A model generated the notes under the pieces. That model saw nothing but the letters and a program-made list of their open reading frames with translations. It made no database searches and was not told the origin of the DNA. Below are positions 21,073-33,056 of a stretch of 64,000 bases of DNA, one piece after another; the stretch's first letter is position 1; each line of letters starts with the position of its first letter. Location of the stretch: NCBI GenBank assembly GCA_907163375.1, contig CAJQUW010015620.1, positions 124,001-188,000 of the forward strand, read 5' to 3'. The stretch comes from Prostheceraeus crozeri. Its lineage: Eukaryota > Platyhelminthes > Polycladida > Euryleptidae. The translations under genes were made by a program, and so were the position numbers.

Positions 21073-23267
21073 GTCCGAGCTCATTTAAGGTTACGATGCT
21101 TGCTATGCTTTTGATATCTTTTCAACAGTGTCATTTTCTCAAAACTTCCTTGACATAAATACTCAATCTTTGCATTATAGAGGCACATTTTGCATCAAAC
21201 CTTCACAACTCTTTGCACACATAAATGCAGTTTTTAGAAAACAAAGGACACCTATCCATTCACGTACATTCTGCAAGTGACTTAATTAAATAATTTTGTC
21301 TCCAAAAATCTTAACGATGCCAAGATTTGTTCTAAATTTTTATTGAGCAGTTGTCTTCAAACAGTTGTTTCTGCAGTTGTCTGCAGAACATACTAGTCGA
21401 TGAAGAAGTCCCTCCGTTTGTAGATGGACAACACTTCATATCTCAGTATACACTTCTGTCGCTTCTACCAAAATCAAGACACTTCAACACGAGTGGTTTT
21501 CACGTCACTATACATCTTTCATGCAGATTTACTGGTCCCCTTATCTAGAGTTCCCTGTGTAAAGATATTCTTGGCTTCATTCTTTGGTCATCTACTTGTT
21601 GTTGCATTATTCTAAAAATAAACTTTCTTGATCTCAGGCAATATTTGACTTTAAGAGAAAATACTTCCGGTTTTTATCATGATGTTCGTACATCCTAAGT
21701 GGCATCAGAAGAACGCAATCAATGAATAATTGGGTTCCATAACTTACACAATTACCACTGACAGACCTGTCTTATACTTGCCTTGGTGAAAATGAATACT
21801 GATTAAAAAATACAGACCTGAGAGAAAAATATGGACCATTTGGGACTCCCGACAAAAAATATAGATTCCGAAAAGATCAAGGCAGCTCAATATACAAGAA
21901 TCTTAGAGATTGCAATCTATTCACCGGACACAAGATCGAATCATATTTTTCTGTTGATGCATGTTGCGCAAATGTGCCCAATGTTCAGATTACTGAGGCC
22001 ATTTTTTGAAGCGGTTCAGGACCTCGTTGTGTGGTCTGAAAGGACATGTGAGTGATTTGCTCCTGACATGGTCTTATCCCATTTTTGATTTCATCACTTG
22101 TTAATTTTCTATAGTTCAATGTCTCAATTTCAGTATGTATGCATAATTTTTACTCCTCAAGAAAACAAGTTCTTCGAATCCAAAGTTACTTTAAAAACCC
22201 AAGATTTACAGGGCGAATTTACGTGCCTTCTCGTGATGAATAAGTGTGATTTGTTTTTATCGAATGTTTATCGACTTGTTTCAATTGATTGTATTTTGAA
22301 ACTAAGCTAGCCACTCAAATTGCATATGCTAGATGAATTGTAATGTTAGTTTTTAAAAATACAGTAAAGGCAATGAGAATTTAATAGAACAATGACATGT
22401 GAAAAATGAAGAATAATTCATCAATCTTGATGTTAATATTTCAGAGAAGCAACCTTGTGACAAAAAACTTCCTACTCAGTGACACCTTCAACTTGACATC
22501 ACTTCTTCGTTCATTCAATGACGCCATCAAGACATAGAGACATAAACAAGCAAATTGATGGTAATCATGTACATGTTTAATGGCCGTCAATGCTGTGTTC
22601 GTAGACATATACATGCTCCTGATCCCCAGAAGGAAGGTTTGCTATTGAGCAACTAGCTCATTGAGATGAAGTAATAATAATTTTGTGCATTAAGCTATGA
22701 GATGCTCTTCAGAATTTACTTAGAATGACAAAACATGTACAGTGAACGATGTCTTTATCGTGGTAAATAGAAAGGACGGTCTAAAAACACTCGTCTAGTT
22801 CTCTTGTAGAACTGGAATAACACTGACACGTCAAAATGCTGTTATATCTTAAATTCCCATAAATTCGATGTATATGAATTCATGATATTTGAATGCATCT
22901 GCGCAGCATATGTTAAACTGCCCACGCATCGGACTGCAGGAGAATTCTTTAAGTAGAATGGTAGCTGAGGAACAGATGTCAGCATTTCATTTTGGCAAAG
23001 ATCACAGTAGCAATATTTGTTTGATTTAATAAAACAAGAACTCCTAAAAAATATAATCACGTGCTTGATTTATGCACATTTGATTAGAGCAAAGACAATT
23101 TCAATACAGTCACAAAAGTGATAAAGGCTACTGAAAGTTTTGATCAACGATTTTTTAGATGGAGAAATCAAATGCATGGACGGGCCTTTAGGATCCAACG
23201 CCTTTTCACGGTCGAAGTTGGTGGTATGATTTACACTAGATCACAAGCATAGAACAAGTATATTTAG
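21073..23267. other. Noncoding stretch, nothing assigned
   Basis: Small open frames such as 21351-21548, 21831-22055 and 22098-22310 have no known domain. The phrase TTCAATGTCTCAATTTCAGTATG... near 22112 recurs as a close variant near 58640, so a dispersed repeat is present. Confidence 0.4.
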
Positions 23268-23920
23268 TTAGACTAGTAACTCAGCATTTAATCCCCAATG
23301 TGCATACACCTTCGATTTCATGAAATCGAAACACAACACGAAATCCAGCACCACATGTGATATACACGAATTTTTGCACTTTTGGAGTAATGTGCACGGA
23401 TTTGACGTTATGACAGCAATACAGAAGAAAGAAAAGTAATTTGCAAATCCTCCATATCATGACAACCTTGAGAGGCAATATGATTTATTATATTATCAAT
23501 TCGATGACTTACCATTGCTTTAAAGCTTATGCCTTACTATAATTAGATTATTTTCTTAGGCGTGATCATATCACAAACTACCTGCCACAGAATTAAGAGC
23601 AAAAGCATCATTATAAAGAAAATGATCCTTAAAAGGTGCAAATAGGTCAACATTACTATTCAGCACTATTCAGATTCAAGAAAAGACACCTTGTGAATCA
23701 TATAATCATAGCATATAATCATGCCGCTGAAAATTGAATTAACCTCAACCAATTAAGAAGCTTTCAAATTTTTCAACAAAATATAGGAAAACATTGAAAT
23801 TTTTTAGCTTTTTAATAGCTGCTTAAACAATTTTTTGGACAGCAGGAACGTAAATACAACAAAATTGAATATAAAATTTTTCACTGTATACCATAGAGTA
23901 GGTATATTAGGTAGAGTGAG
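23268..23920 (+). repeat. Dispersed repeat, direct copy 1
   Basis: It begins with TAACTCAGCATTTAATCCCC and ends with TTTTTCACTGTATACCA. The same order of blocks returns at 24985-25535, and the head block returns again at about 26925. The repeats are noncoding and diverged. The family is not recognised. Confidence 0.6.
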
Positions 23921-23924
23921 TGAT

Positions 23925-24180
23925 GAAAATTTTCCCGAAAATTTTGAATCAAAACTTTCCGTGGAAAGTTATGGAAAAAATTGGAAAATTTTGGAAAATA
24001 TTGGAAAATTGTGGAAAATTTTGAAAGTTTTTGATTTTTTCTATAGGCCCTATAATTTGATAGCTTCAACTGCCGAGGTAGCTGAGTATACCAATAAATT
24101 GGGTCTAAAACTCTTGATTTCATCATTATTTGGATTAAAGCGATCGTAGCAATACGATTTCCGTCCACGGATTTTTGAAC
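23925..24180. repeat. GGAAAATTGT low-complexity block and inverted unit
   Basis: About 23930-24030 consists of GGAAAATT-type iterations. The stretch 24095-24170 is an inverted match to the tandem units at 27580-27650 (shared GTCTAAAACTCTTGATTTCA). Confidence 0.6.
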
Positions 24181-24214
24181 ATTTCTTTGCTACCGCAGTG
24201 GCTTGTATTATAAA

Positions 24215-24720
24215 TTGTTAACATTTTAATTATCACACAGACACCGTTTGGGAAAACGTGAATCTTGCTTTACAATAGGGGTATAATTTCATGTAATGTG
24301 AAAGATCTGGAGCAAAAATAATATACTATATTTTGGAGTTTGCTAGTTGATAGCTTCAAAGTTACAAGCTTCATTATGCAGCGTTGATCACTAGTGATGC
24401 AAATTCTCCATGTTGATGAACATGTGATGAAGTATAAGCACCTACAGTCCACGCAGCATTCATGAGCGACCAGATTGAAAGATTTAAAGACTGTAAACTC
24501 GTGAGATATTTGGAAACTAAAGATATCTGTGATGAGTAATGATAGCTTCAAACTTCAGGCGCATTGTCCCATATTTTCGTTGAGGATACACATCCTCCAT
24601 TTCTAGTTCAGATGGTTCAGATAGTTCGAAATCGATTTCAGATCTACTCAGACATTTTCAGATGAATTGGAGATCTCCGGCTGAATTAAAATTTTTTCAA
24701 AGTTGAGTTTCTGACAGATA
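24215..24720 (+). repeat. Left arm of a roughly 500-bp inverted repeat
   Basis: Reverse complement of 26985-27530, with moderate divergence. Shared landmarks are CACACAGACACCGTTTGGGA, GATCTGGAGCAAAAATAAT and AGTTCGAAATCGATTTCAGA. The arms lie about 2.3 kb apart. Confidence 0.7.
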
Positions 24721-24984
24721 TTTGAAATTTAGCTAGAGAAATCTGAAATCCATTGTGTGTCTGAATTTCATTTGGAAAGATCTGAAATGGACATGGTAAA
24801 GGTGCAGTTGGTACCAAAAGTTAACATACAGGGATGATAGAGAAGTTTTCGGACTTTGAATCCTGGTCCTTTCAAACGACTATAATAAGTCTCCAAAACA
24901 AAGGAAAAAGCGTTGATCACCGAAAAATAAATTTCAAAATTTTCCATTTGCATCACTAGGTAGAGTGGTAACCATAGAGTAGAT

Positions 24985-25535
24985 ATATTAGGTAGATTGG
25001 TAACTCCGCATTTATTAAATCCCCATGTGTAGGCCTATACTTTTTCGATTTTATTAAATGAACTCAAAGGAGATATAGTCGGAATTGTTTCCAAATGTGA
25101 GCTATGCAGTTTTGAAAAAATTACAAAGGAATTGACTGATCATGATAGCATTGCAGAAGGAAATGATCTTATTTTACAGATTGTCCGTGTCATGACACCC
25201 TTGGAGAGGTAATATTTGTTAAATTGGCAACTCGATGACCTGCACAATAAGATGTCGACTTTTTCATGAAGACTTCCATTGTAAAATGGATCATGAAGTT
25301 CCCTTGATAATCAGCTTGGTATCTGCTTAGTTAGGATGCTCATTATCAAATATTCATTTCTTTTGATATCCAACTTGTTGCATACTACTTACATAGAGGA
25401 GTCATCTCGGTAGTATATAAATTGACAAAATTTTGACTTTTTTAAAACTGCTCAAATAATTATTTGGACCACGGGAACGTAATCTCCGCTTAAAACTGAA
25501 TCTTTTGATATAAAAATTTTCACTGTATACAGATA
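24985..25535 (+). repeat. Dispersed repeat, direct copy 2
   Basis: Direct copy of 23268-23920. It opens with GGTAACTCCGCATTTATTAA, and the later blocks (CATGACACCCTTGGAGAGGT, TGGACCACGGGAACGTAAT) match the first copy with substitutions. Confidence 0.65.
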
Positions 25536-25612
25536 CTTTTTTGAGTCGACAACTCGACACTCTATATATCCCTACTCTATACTGTATACCATGGAGTAAG
25601 TATACTAGGTAG

Positions 25613-26881
25613 CAGTGGCGTAGCGTGGTACGGGACAATAGAGGCCTTCGCTCCATTCCTATATTTCTGCAGCAGACAGCATGAACTGCATAAAATAATC
25701 AATTTAGCGCTGTCTTAATTTCAGTGAATTTTCATACTCGTACAAGTAGGCTATCTTTCAATATGAACATTCAAGTCATGCTGACATGCATGACTGCAGA
25801 ATGAAATGAAATTATGTGAGAAATAGAAACTGATAGTTAAATGAAAGTTACTCTGAAGTCCACAGACTACCCAATATTGACTATACTGCATGTGAAGTAT
25901 GATTCACTGTGAGTCCTATGTGACGGCCTCTATTTCTGAAGCCTCATAATCATGCAATCCCAAGCTGATTGTTCGTCAACGCGACTCTTGTTTTCCTAAG
26001 ATTTTAAACGTCAAATGACAATGAAAGTGTGATGTTGATTTCTCATATGACGCTTAATCGTCTTGGTCAAGGAGCCAAGATCAAAGACATTATCTTTGGC
26101 TGAGATCACTACAGAGAACATTCACTCTCGAGGAAGATCTCGCCAACGCAAGACTCTGTGTTTATTATAGCCTGTCAATCACTTACATGTTTCAAAATTA
26201 TGGTTGCTAAAACGTTTTTTGTGCTCCTCATATTCCATCCTTTGAGAGTAGTTTAATTTTTATTTCAACGCCATTAACTTCGTGCATGATGGTTAGAGTT
26301 TTTCTGAATCACACATCAAAGGGAGCCTTCATCGCTGTCTCCTTTCAGCGGCTTCTATAGACTTCCTATCTATAGACCCTTCCGATCCGACATTCAGCCA
26401 TTGGCGAACGCAGGCACGCGTCATCATCTTCTCCAAAATTTGGCGAAGCCACGAATAGGGAAAATTTGCGTCTCTCTCTCTCTCTCTCTCTGAATTTAAG
26501 AATATACATGTATAAATAGATATTTCTCTGCATTGCTGCAATATATTTGCATCTGCGTTTATATCTGCCGACGACGAGTTTAACTATCGTGCTAGGCGCA
26601 CACGCTACACCATTCACACAAAATTCTGTGATTTGCTGTGAACACATCCCTAGCGCATTTTTGTGATTGCTTGAAGATCCTCCAGTTAACAGCTGAGCGC
26701 TGGCGCCCAGAATTTATTTGAGAGTAGTGACTTGAAACTGTAAAGTGTATGTAAAGTTGTAAACGTAAAGATGCTCTCAAAAACAAATAAATAAAGCTAT
26801 TTGAACATTTGTTTTATGAACGCAAATATTTATTTTTGGGTATGCGGCAAAGACCTCGCAGGCACGGAGACGACGCCACTG
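25613..26881 (+). mobile_element. Non-autonomous hAT-like element
   Basis: The ends are CAGTGGCGTAGCGTGG and, read inward from the right, CAGTGGCGTCGTCTCC. Flanks CTAGGTAG (25605-25612) and TTAGGTAG (26882-26889) form an 8-bp target duplication with one mismatch. End sequence and duplication length fit the hAT superfamily. No transposase sequence is seen in 1269 bp. It contains a CT microsatellite at about 26472-26492. Confidence 0.8.
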
Positions 26882-26984
26882 TTAGGTAGAGTCAAAGACA
26901 ATGGATACATTATCTTTGGGTAGAGTGGTAACTCCGCATTTATTAAATCCCCACATGTGTATATACTTTCGATTAATTGAATTT

Positions 26985-27530
26985 CAGATAACTGTCAGAA
27001 ACTCAACTTTGAAAAGATCCTAAATTCAACTGAAAATCTCCAATTCATCTGAAAATGTCTGGAAATGTCATTTGGGCAGATGTGAAATCGATTTCGAACT
27101 ATCTGAACTAGAAATGGGAAGATTTGTAGTTTATCCTCAACGAATATATCGGACAATAAGCCAGAAGTTAGAAGCTATCATAGATATTCTTCTACTCATC
27201 ACAGATATATTTAGTTTCCAAATATCTCACTCATGAGTTTACAGTCTTTACATGTATATCTTCCAATATGGTCGTTCATGTATAATGCTTCGTGGACCAT
27301 GTGAATCATAGAGAAATAATGGTGTGAATGACTTCACATGCTCATCAACCCATGTAAAATTTGTATCACTATAATCAACGCGGCATAATAAAGTCTAACT
27401 TTCAAGATATAAGCAAACTCCAACATAAAGTGCATTATTTTTGCTCCAGATCTTTCTCATTACATGAAAATATATCCCTATGGTAAAGCAAGATTCACGT
27501 TATCCCAAACGGTGTCTGTGTGATAATTAA
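26985..27530 (-). repeat. Right arm of the inverted repeat
   Basis: Partner of 24215-24720. It opens with GAAACTCAACTTTGAAAAGA and closes with ACGGTGTCTGTGTGATAATT. Noncoding. Confidence 0.7.
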
Positions 27531-27622
27531 AAGTGCTGACAAACTAGCACAGGCCATTGCATGGTGGCAAAGGAATGCATCCGCGGACGGGACTCGTATT
27601 GCCACGCGATCGCTCTAATCGA

Positions 27623-28010
27623 AATAATGATGAAATCAAGAGTTTTAGACCAATTCTATTGGAATGTAGGTGCCTCAGGTGTGGCAATAAAGCGCACAAT
27701 TTATATCACAAAAATTCAAAATTGTCCTTTCTTCACGATCATGGTTTATCGGAATAATTATGAAATCAAGAGTTTTAGAACAATTCTATTGATGTGTCCA
27801 TGTCTCGGCTGAGGTAAACCGCAAAAAAAAAATATCACAAAAATTCAAAATTTTCCATTTTTCCAAGTTCGTTTTATTCGAAATAATGATGAAATCAAGA
27901 GTTTTACCAATTCTATTGATGTGTCTAGCTGCCTTGTCTGTGGAAGCGCATAAATTTAATATATAAGGCCTAGCAAAAAAACAAAAAATTCAAAATTTAC
28001 CAAAATCAAA
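27623..28010. repeat. Three-unit tandem repeat, about 129 bp each
   Basis: Units start at 27623, 27753 and 27882 with AATAATGATGAAATCAAGAG (small variants), followed by a TTTTAGA.CAATTCTATTG block and an ATATCACAAAAATTCAAAA block. Non-coding. Confidence 0.8.
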
Positions 28011-28148
28011 CGGAAAATTTTTATCACTACATACTGTTGATGTGAAACCCAAATATCTTTGGTGAAACCACTATATAAGTAGTATGAAACTTATCAGATA
28101 TCAAAAGAATGAGCATTTTATAACAACATAACAGCATCTTAATTGACT

Positions 28149-29780
28149 AAAGTGATTGACGTTAGAAGGATCAACGACAGGATCATGTGGGTGAAGATTG
28201 TGGATGAAACTTCCCAAAAAGTGTGGACGGTCATATTAGTGTACGCCCCTCAGGTGGGCACAAGTATTGGTGAAAAGAAGGCCTTTCTTGAAACCCTCGA
28301 GGACACGTTCTTGGATTTGGACCGTGATGCCATCATCCTAGCAGGAGATATGAACTGTCATGTGGAGAAACAAAGCGGCGGTCATAGTTCCCATGGCAAC
28401 CATGGCTTTGGCATCCCAAACGCAGATGGTGAAAGTTTCCTGCAGCTATCAGATGCGATGCATCTGAGCATTGCGAATATCCGTTTCCGGAAGCGTGAGT
28501 CTCAGCTCATAACGTACAACAGTGGAGGAAGGAGCACACAAGTCGACTACATTGCCATCAGTGCAAATGAAATAAAACATGTGCGCGACTGTAAAGCCTT
28601 ACCTTTTGAGTGTGCAGCCACTCAGTACAGATTGGTGGTTATGGACCTGAAAAGGCATGCTGTACCAACAAAGAAGCCAAAGATGGTTTTACAAAAGGTG
28701 AAATTGTGGAAGCTGACAGAAGAAAATGTGGCGAAGGTTTTTCGCGAGAAGCTCGTCGACAAGGATTGGGAATCATGGGAAAAATTGTGCAACGATTTGT
28801 ACGAAGCTGGGAAAGTAACTTGTGGTACCACGCGTGGAGGGACTTACAGAGAAAAGGAATCTTGGTGGTGGAATGCAGATGTCAAAAGTGCTTTAAAGGC
28901 AAAGAGGGAAGCTTTCAAGAGATGGAGAAATGACGATACGGATTCAAACAGAGCGATGTACAGGGAAGCAAAGACGGCAGCCAGGAAAGCTGTGGCATCA
29001 GCGAAGGCTGAAAGCCTAGCCGACGTATACGATAAGCTTGGAAGCCGAGAGGGAGAGAAATTGGTGTATAAGATCGCGAGAAGCCGGGACAAAATGACAA
29101 AGGACAACATCGAAGGATACTATGTGAGAGACGATCGAGGAAATTTGTGTATTGAGCCTGACAGTAACCGGCAACGATGGCGCGAGTACTTCGAAAAACT
29201 TCTCAACGAAGGGAGACCTCACTCCATTTGCGGTATGGTCCCTCGAAACGATGTGGCAGTCCCCCAAATCACTCCTGCGGAAGTGGAACATCAGCTATCG
29301 AAGATGGCCAATAACAAGGCTGTTGGGAGAGACGACTTGCCTACCGAAGCTTTGACCGCTGCTAAGAAAACAGATGAGATCGCCAATGTCTTTAATTCAA
29401 TCTTAGCCTCCGCCAAGATACGTGAGAGATGGAGAGAGGGTACACTGGTCCCGATTTACAAGAAAAAGGGGGATCACAGAGAATGCAGCAATTACAGAGG
29501 TATAAATCTATTGTGCCATGGTCTTAAGTTGCTGGAGCGAATCATCTGCGACAGATTAAGACAGATAACAACTATTGATAGAAACCAGTTCGGATTTATG
29601 CCGAGTGTCTCAACCACTGAACCTACTTTCACCCTCCGAATGAAATTAGAGGATGCCCTCATGGAGCAGAAAGACTTTAGAGCGGTGTTCGTCGACCTGC
29701 AGAAGGCGTATGACACAGTACCGAGGGAGTACATCCCCTACATTCTCAGGAAAAGAAGTGTGCCTGAAACATACGTCTAG
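28149..29780 (+). CDS. LINE endonuclease-reverse transcriptase, partial
   Basis: The AP-type endonuclease is readable from its middle: VILVYAPQVG, AIILAGDMNCHV (catalytic GD-N), YNSGGRSTQVDYIAIS (D-Y) near the domain end. A linker with WWWNADVKSALKAKREAFKRW follows. RT blocks are NNKAVGRDDLPTEAL (motif 0/1), GTLVPIYKKKGDHRECSNYR (motif 1/2), RNQFGFMPSVSTTEPTFTLR (motif 3) and FRAVFVDLQKAYDTVPRE (motif A, first catalytic Asp). The frame stops before the FADD motif, which lies downstream in other frames. This is the family annotated in animals as craniofacial development protein 2-like. It lacks its true start because of the truncation. Confidence 0.9.
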   Translation, partial: KVIDVRRINDRIMWVKIVDETSQKVWTVILVYAPQVGTSIGEKKAFLETLEDTFLDLDRDAIILAGDMNCHVEKQSGGHSSHGNHGFGIPNADGESFLQLSDAMHLSIANIRFRKRESQLITYNSGGRSTQVDYIAISANEIKHVRDCKALPFECAATQYRLVVMDLKRHAVPTKKPKMVLQKVKLWKLTEENVAKVFREKLVDKDWESWEKLCNDLYEAGKVTCGTTRGGTYREKESWWWNADVKSALKAKREAFKRWRNDDTDSNRAMYREAKTAARKAVASAKAESLADVYDKLGSREGEKLVYKIARSRDKMTKDNIEGYYVRDDRGNLCIEPDSNRQRWREYFEKLLNEGRPHSICGMVPRNDVAVPQITPAEVEHQLSKMANNKAVGRDDLPTEALTAAKKTDEIANVFNSILASAKIRERWREGTLVPIYKKKGDHRECSNYRGINLLCHGLKLLERIICDRLRQITTIDRNQFGFMPSVSTTEPTFTLRMKLEDALMEQKDFRAVFVDLQKAYDTVPREYIPYILRKRSVPETYV

Positions 29781-30774
29781 TTGATACAAGACATGTATAG
29801 TGACAGCAAGATAGCAGTAAGATCAAAACACGGTGATACATGACCGCTTCAACGTCTCGGTAGGTCTATATCAAGGCTCTGCTCTAAGCCCCTACCTCTT
29901 TATCCTGCTGTTAGATGAGATATCAAAGTCGATCAGAGGGAATGGAGAAAATGACACACTGAAACTACTGTTTGCCGATGATCTGGTAATATCATGAGAC
30001 ACAAAGGAGAAGGTCCAAGCGCGCCTGGAAAAATGGCGAGAAGCCCTCGAATCCCATGGTTTGCGACTCAGCAGAACTAAGACGGTGTACCTCAGCACGA
30101 AAGAAAGTGAGCGCATCCATCTGCAAGGCACCTCAATCCCGACGGTTGATGCTTTTAAATACCTCGGTACTGTCTTGGATGACAAAGGCACATCAGGGCG
30201 GAACATGAAGGCGAAAACACAAGCAGGTTGGCAGAACTGGAGAGCTATGTCTGGTGTCCTGTGCGACAAAAAGATGCCTCTACGACTCAAGGGCAAGGTT
30301 TTCCACACAGTGGTCCGACCCGCAATGCTGTACCATGCTGAGCTCTGCCCCGAAGAAAGCTGACCTTATTGCGATGAAGGTGTCAGAGATGAGGATGCTG
30401 AGGTGGTCAATGGGGAAGACAAAGAAGGATAGAATAAGAAACGATAAGATCCGTCGCATGCTTAAAGTACCCCAATAAGCAAAGAAATTGAGACTCGCCG
30501 ATGGAGATGGTTCGGACATCTGCTCAGAAGACCAGAGGATATCATCTGCAAAACAGCATGGAAACAAGAACCTGTCGACAGAAGAAAGGGAAGACCGAGA
30601 GCAAGTTGGAGAACTGTGATAAAGAGTGGAATGAAGGTCAGATCGATAACCAAAGACATGGCCTCCCACCCAGCCATGTGGAAGCAACAGACTGAGGGGC
30701 CACCCCGCGCTACCCGATCATCCGGGAGGCTGAAACTGGATCCAGCCCGGCCAAGGTGAGCAAAGTGAGCATAG
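29781..30774 (+). pseudogene. LINE RT C-terminal part, broken frames
   Basis: The same protein continues in changing frames: LYQGSALSPYLFILLLDEIS (motif B), LKLLFADDLVIS (catalytic FADD) near 29970, then 30061-30363 (FKYLGTVLDDKG, VVRPAMLYHAE) and RRWRWFGHLLRRPED near 30500. At least one frame change after 29840 and stops near 29998, 30361 and 30476 disable it. The C-terminal RRKGRPRASW phrase is typical of RTE and related LINEs. Confidence 0.85.
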
Positions 30775-30789
30775 CAGCATCTTAATTGA

Positions 30790-31500
30790 GCGGAAATTGA
30801 GCTGACAATCAAGGCAAGGATTCCGGCAATATTATGCAAGTCTTCATGGAAAAGTTGAGATCATGCACATTGACCTTCTTGGCTGAAATTTCAAGCTCCT
30901 GATTAAATTTTTTGCATGATCTTATGATTCAAGAAAATTTTATGTTTCATTTCTTGAATCTGAGTAGCAATGTGGATCAGGCTGGGAACATTTACAGTAC
31001 TTGTAATTGTAATTGTGAAGTTAATTGCAATCATAGATTGCCAGCAGTTGTGAAGTGTAACTGTATTTAAAGTAATTGGCAATTATATTTGTAATTGTGG
31101 AAGTTCAACTGTAATTGTAATTATAATTGTAATTGAATTTAATGATGTAATTGTAATTGACAACAAAAGTCTGTGGCAGTACATTGAATGTCTAAAGAGA
31201 ATGACAACTCTTAGGTCAATATAAGAGACCAATAGCCTTGATTCCCCGACCGCACCCGCCCGACCTAGGAATCGAACCGAAGTTAACTTTTTCATTTGTC
31301 TTATTTTGACTGTCAATAAATCATGTATTCGAGAATATAGTTGTGCTTGCAGTCTACAAATTTACCAACGATGGCCATTGCTTTAATTACTTTACATCTT
31401 CCACAGTCTTTGGCGTGAAGCGCCACCGAGCAGAAGACATTATTTGTCAAATCCATCCATCGCTTTGAAGTTCGTATGTAAGCAATTCTCGCTCCCAAGA
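30790..31500. repeat. Noncoding stretch with degenerate TAATTG microsatellite
   Basis: About 30995-31165 is made of imperfect TAATTG/GTAATTGTAA iterations. The rest shows no gene. A lone GGTTCGATTCC box (minus strand, near 31268) has no partner A box. Confidence 0.6.
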
Positions 31501-32560
31501 CATTGGAGAAGAGTGGGAGATGGATCTTATTTGACTTGAGTTTACGTTACTTGTACGTAGTTGACATGTGAGCGTAGCCGCGATGATAAGTCTCTGTGTC
31601 CCATCAGGCTTTGCTATGAAGAAAGGATAGGAGACGAAGCCCCCACCTGTTCGGCTCGACGATGTCGGAATCGGCTTATATTCTTGTCAGAAAATGCATC
31701 ATGGAACTCCTAAGCGTCCGGCGACGAACCCGCATCGAAAAGGAAGTCACTGTCATCAACCGCTGACTCGGGTCGCCCGGTGGAGTCAGATGTCTTGTCG
31801 AAGGCGGTGCGTCGTCCAAGCAGACTCACGTCAAGTGCCATCACGTCGGATTCCGAGGTGATTCGCAGTAGGCGTGGAACTGTACGAGTAGCGAGAGTCA
31901 CCAGGTTTCGGTGGTAGGGGTGACAGCTCGGAAACGCAGGGCTAGGTGAAGCACCAAGCGAGTCGAGGCGCGGCACCATCGCGGCCGGTCAGTCGACTAA
32001 GATAGAATCAATGGCTGAAACTAGTTCGTCTAAGACTTCGTATAGGTCAGTTCAGGTGAAGGCTCCGGTGAAGAAGGCTCCTACTCTGGTAGTGGAATGG
32101 CTTAAGAGTTAGAAATATGAAGCTGCATCCCCTTCAGGATCTCTTCCTCCTCGGAACTCTCGTCAACGTTAACCCAATGCTCAACGGGCGCAGTGAGCAG
32201 ATCTGTGCGTGGATTGAAGCGGCCCCAGCTGAGACCGGTGCGGTGGCGACATCTGGGCGATGCTGCTTAATTTATTTGGCATGAGCTCAGCTGTAAGCGC
32301 GTGCTAGTAGGATTCAGATCATGGATGCGTCTATGCGGCGGATCTCTTCTACTGAGTCTGCCAAAATTGTCTATGTCTGCTATACTGTGTCTGCCAATAT
32401 ATACTATTCAGATACTTCAGATCATGGATGCGTCTATGCGGCGGATCTCTTCTACTGAGTCTGCCAAAATTGTCTATGTCTGCTATACTGTGTCTGCCAA
32501 AATTGTGGCCTCGTGCCTGTCCTGAGTAGAAAACACTGCTGGAGCCTCAGAATTGTGTAG
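31501..32560. other. GC-richer unassigned stretch
   Basis: Base composition is clearly GC-richer than either side, and the minus strand keeps an open frame at 31710-31979 without a recognisable domain. It may be a worn piece of a retroelement pol or gag region. I could not identify it. Confidence 0.35.
32313..32501. repeat. Tandem duplication, two units of 86 bp, period 103
   Basis: TTCAGATCATGGATGCGTCT opens both units (32313 and 32416), and the following sequence matches base for base up to the TGTCTGCCAA end. Near-identity indicates a recent duplication. Confidence 0.85.
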
Positions 32561-32826
32561 CGCGGTTACTATTGGTAGTGCGTGTCGAAAATGTATTCCG
32601 ATTTGGAACTGGTTGTGGATTAAAAGACGCTTTTGAACCTGAAGTTGCCGTTGGCGGAACTTCCTAGCGTTGTCCCACTAGCCAATGATTGAGCACTTGG
32701 ACAAAGCAGTCTTCACCCATGAAGGTATCGCTTTCGATTGCTTTAGACATTCGAGGCCCATAAAAAGAGCTCGATGCGAGCAGCGAGCTCAAAGGATATA
32801 ACAATAATCCTTTTCGATTGATAGAA

Positions 32827-33056
32827 CAAGTTGTTCTGCTCCCTGGAGTTTTATTGCAGGATAAGAAAATCAAAATAAAAGGAAGTGACTGCTAAAAACA
32901 CCCAACGTTCGTTTCATAGCGACACACTCATGGGTAGCTGGTTCACATGTTTCTGTGAGACGAAACGTCGGGTATGCTTTTAGCAGTCACTTGTTTTTAT
33001 TTTAATTTTCTCATCCTGCAATAGAACTCCAGGAAGCAGAAGAACTTGTTTTATTA
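32827..33056. repeat. Fold-back repeat, arms of about 90 bp
   Basis: The left arm (32827-32918) and right arm (32962-33056) are reverse complements with about a tenth of positions changed. Landmarks are TCCTGGAGTT and GTGACTGCTAAAA. The centre holds a unique 45 bp. Possibly a small MITE or joined retroelement ends. Confidence 0.75.

Larger units (their letters stand above)
28147..30774 (+). mobile_element. RTE-like LINE, 5'-truncated, with target duplication
   Basis: The 15-bp direct repeat CAGCATCTTAATTGA at 28132-28146 and 30775-30789 brackets the element exactly. The left end starts inside the endonuclease coding region, so the copy is 5'-truncated. The right end is a short G/A-rich tail (GGTGAGCAAAGTGAGCATAG) rather than poly(A), as is common for RTE elements. 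It interrupts the dispersed-repeat patch. Few inactivating changes suggest moderate age. Confidence 0.92.

Noticed and set aside
28610-29355. Additional open frames on both strands inside the RTE LINE
   Set aside because: Shadows of the endonuclease/RT frame, which explains the whole stretch.
31260-31290. Possible tRNA or tRNA-derived SINE (B-box GGTTCGATTCC, minus strand)
   Set aside because: No A box, no cloverleaf and no SINE ends found around it.
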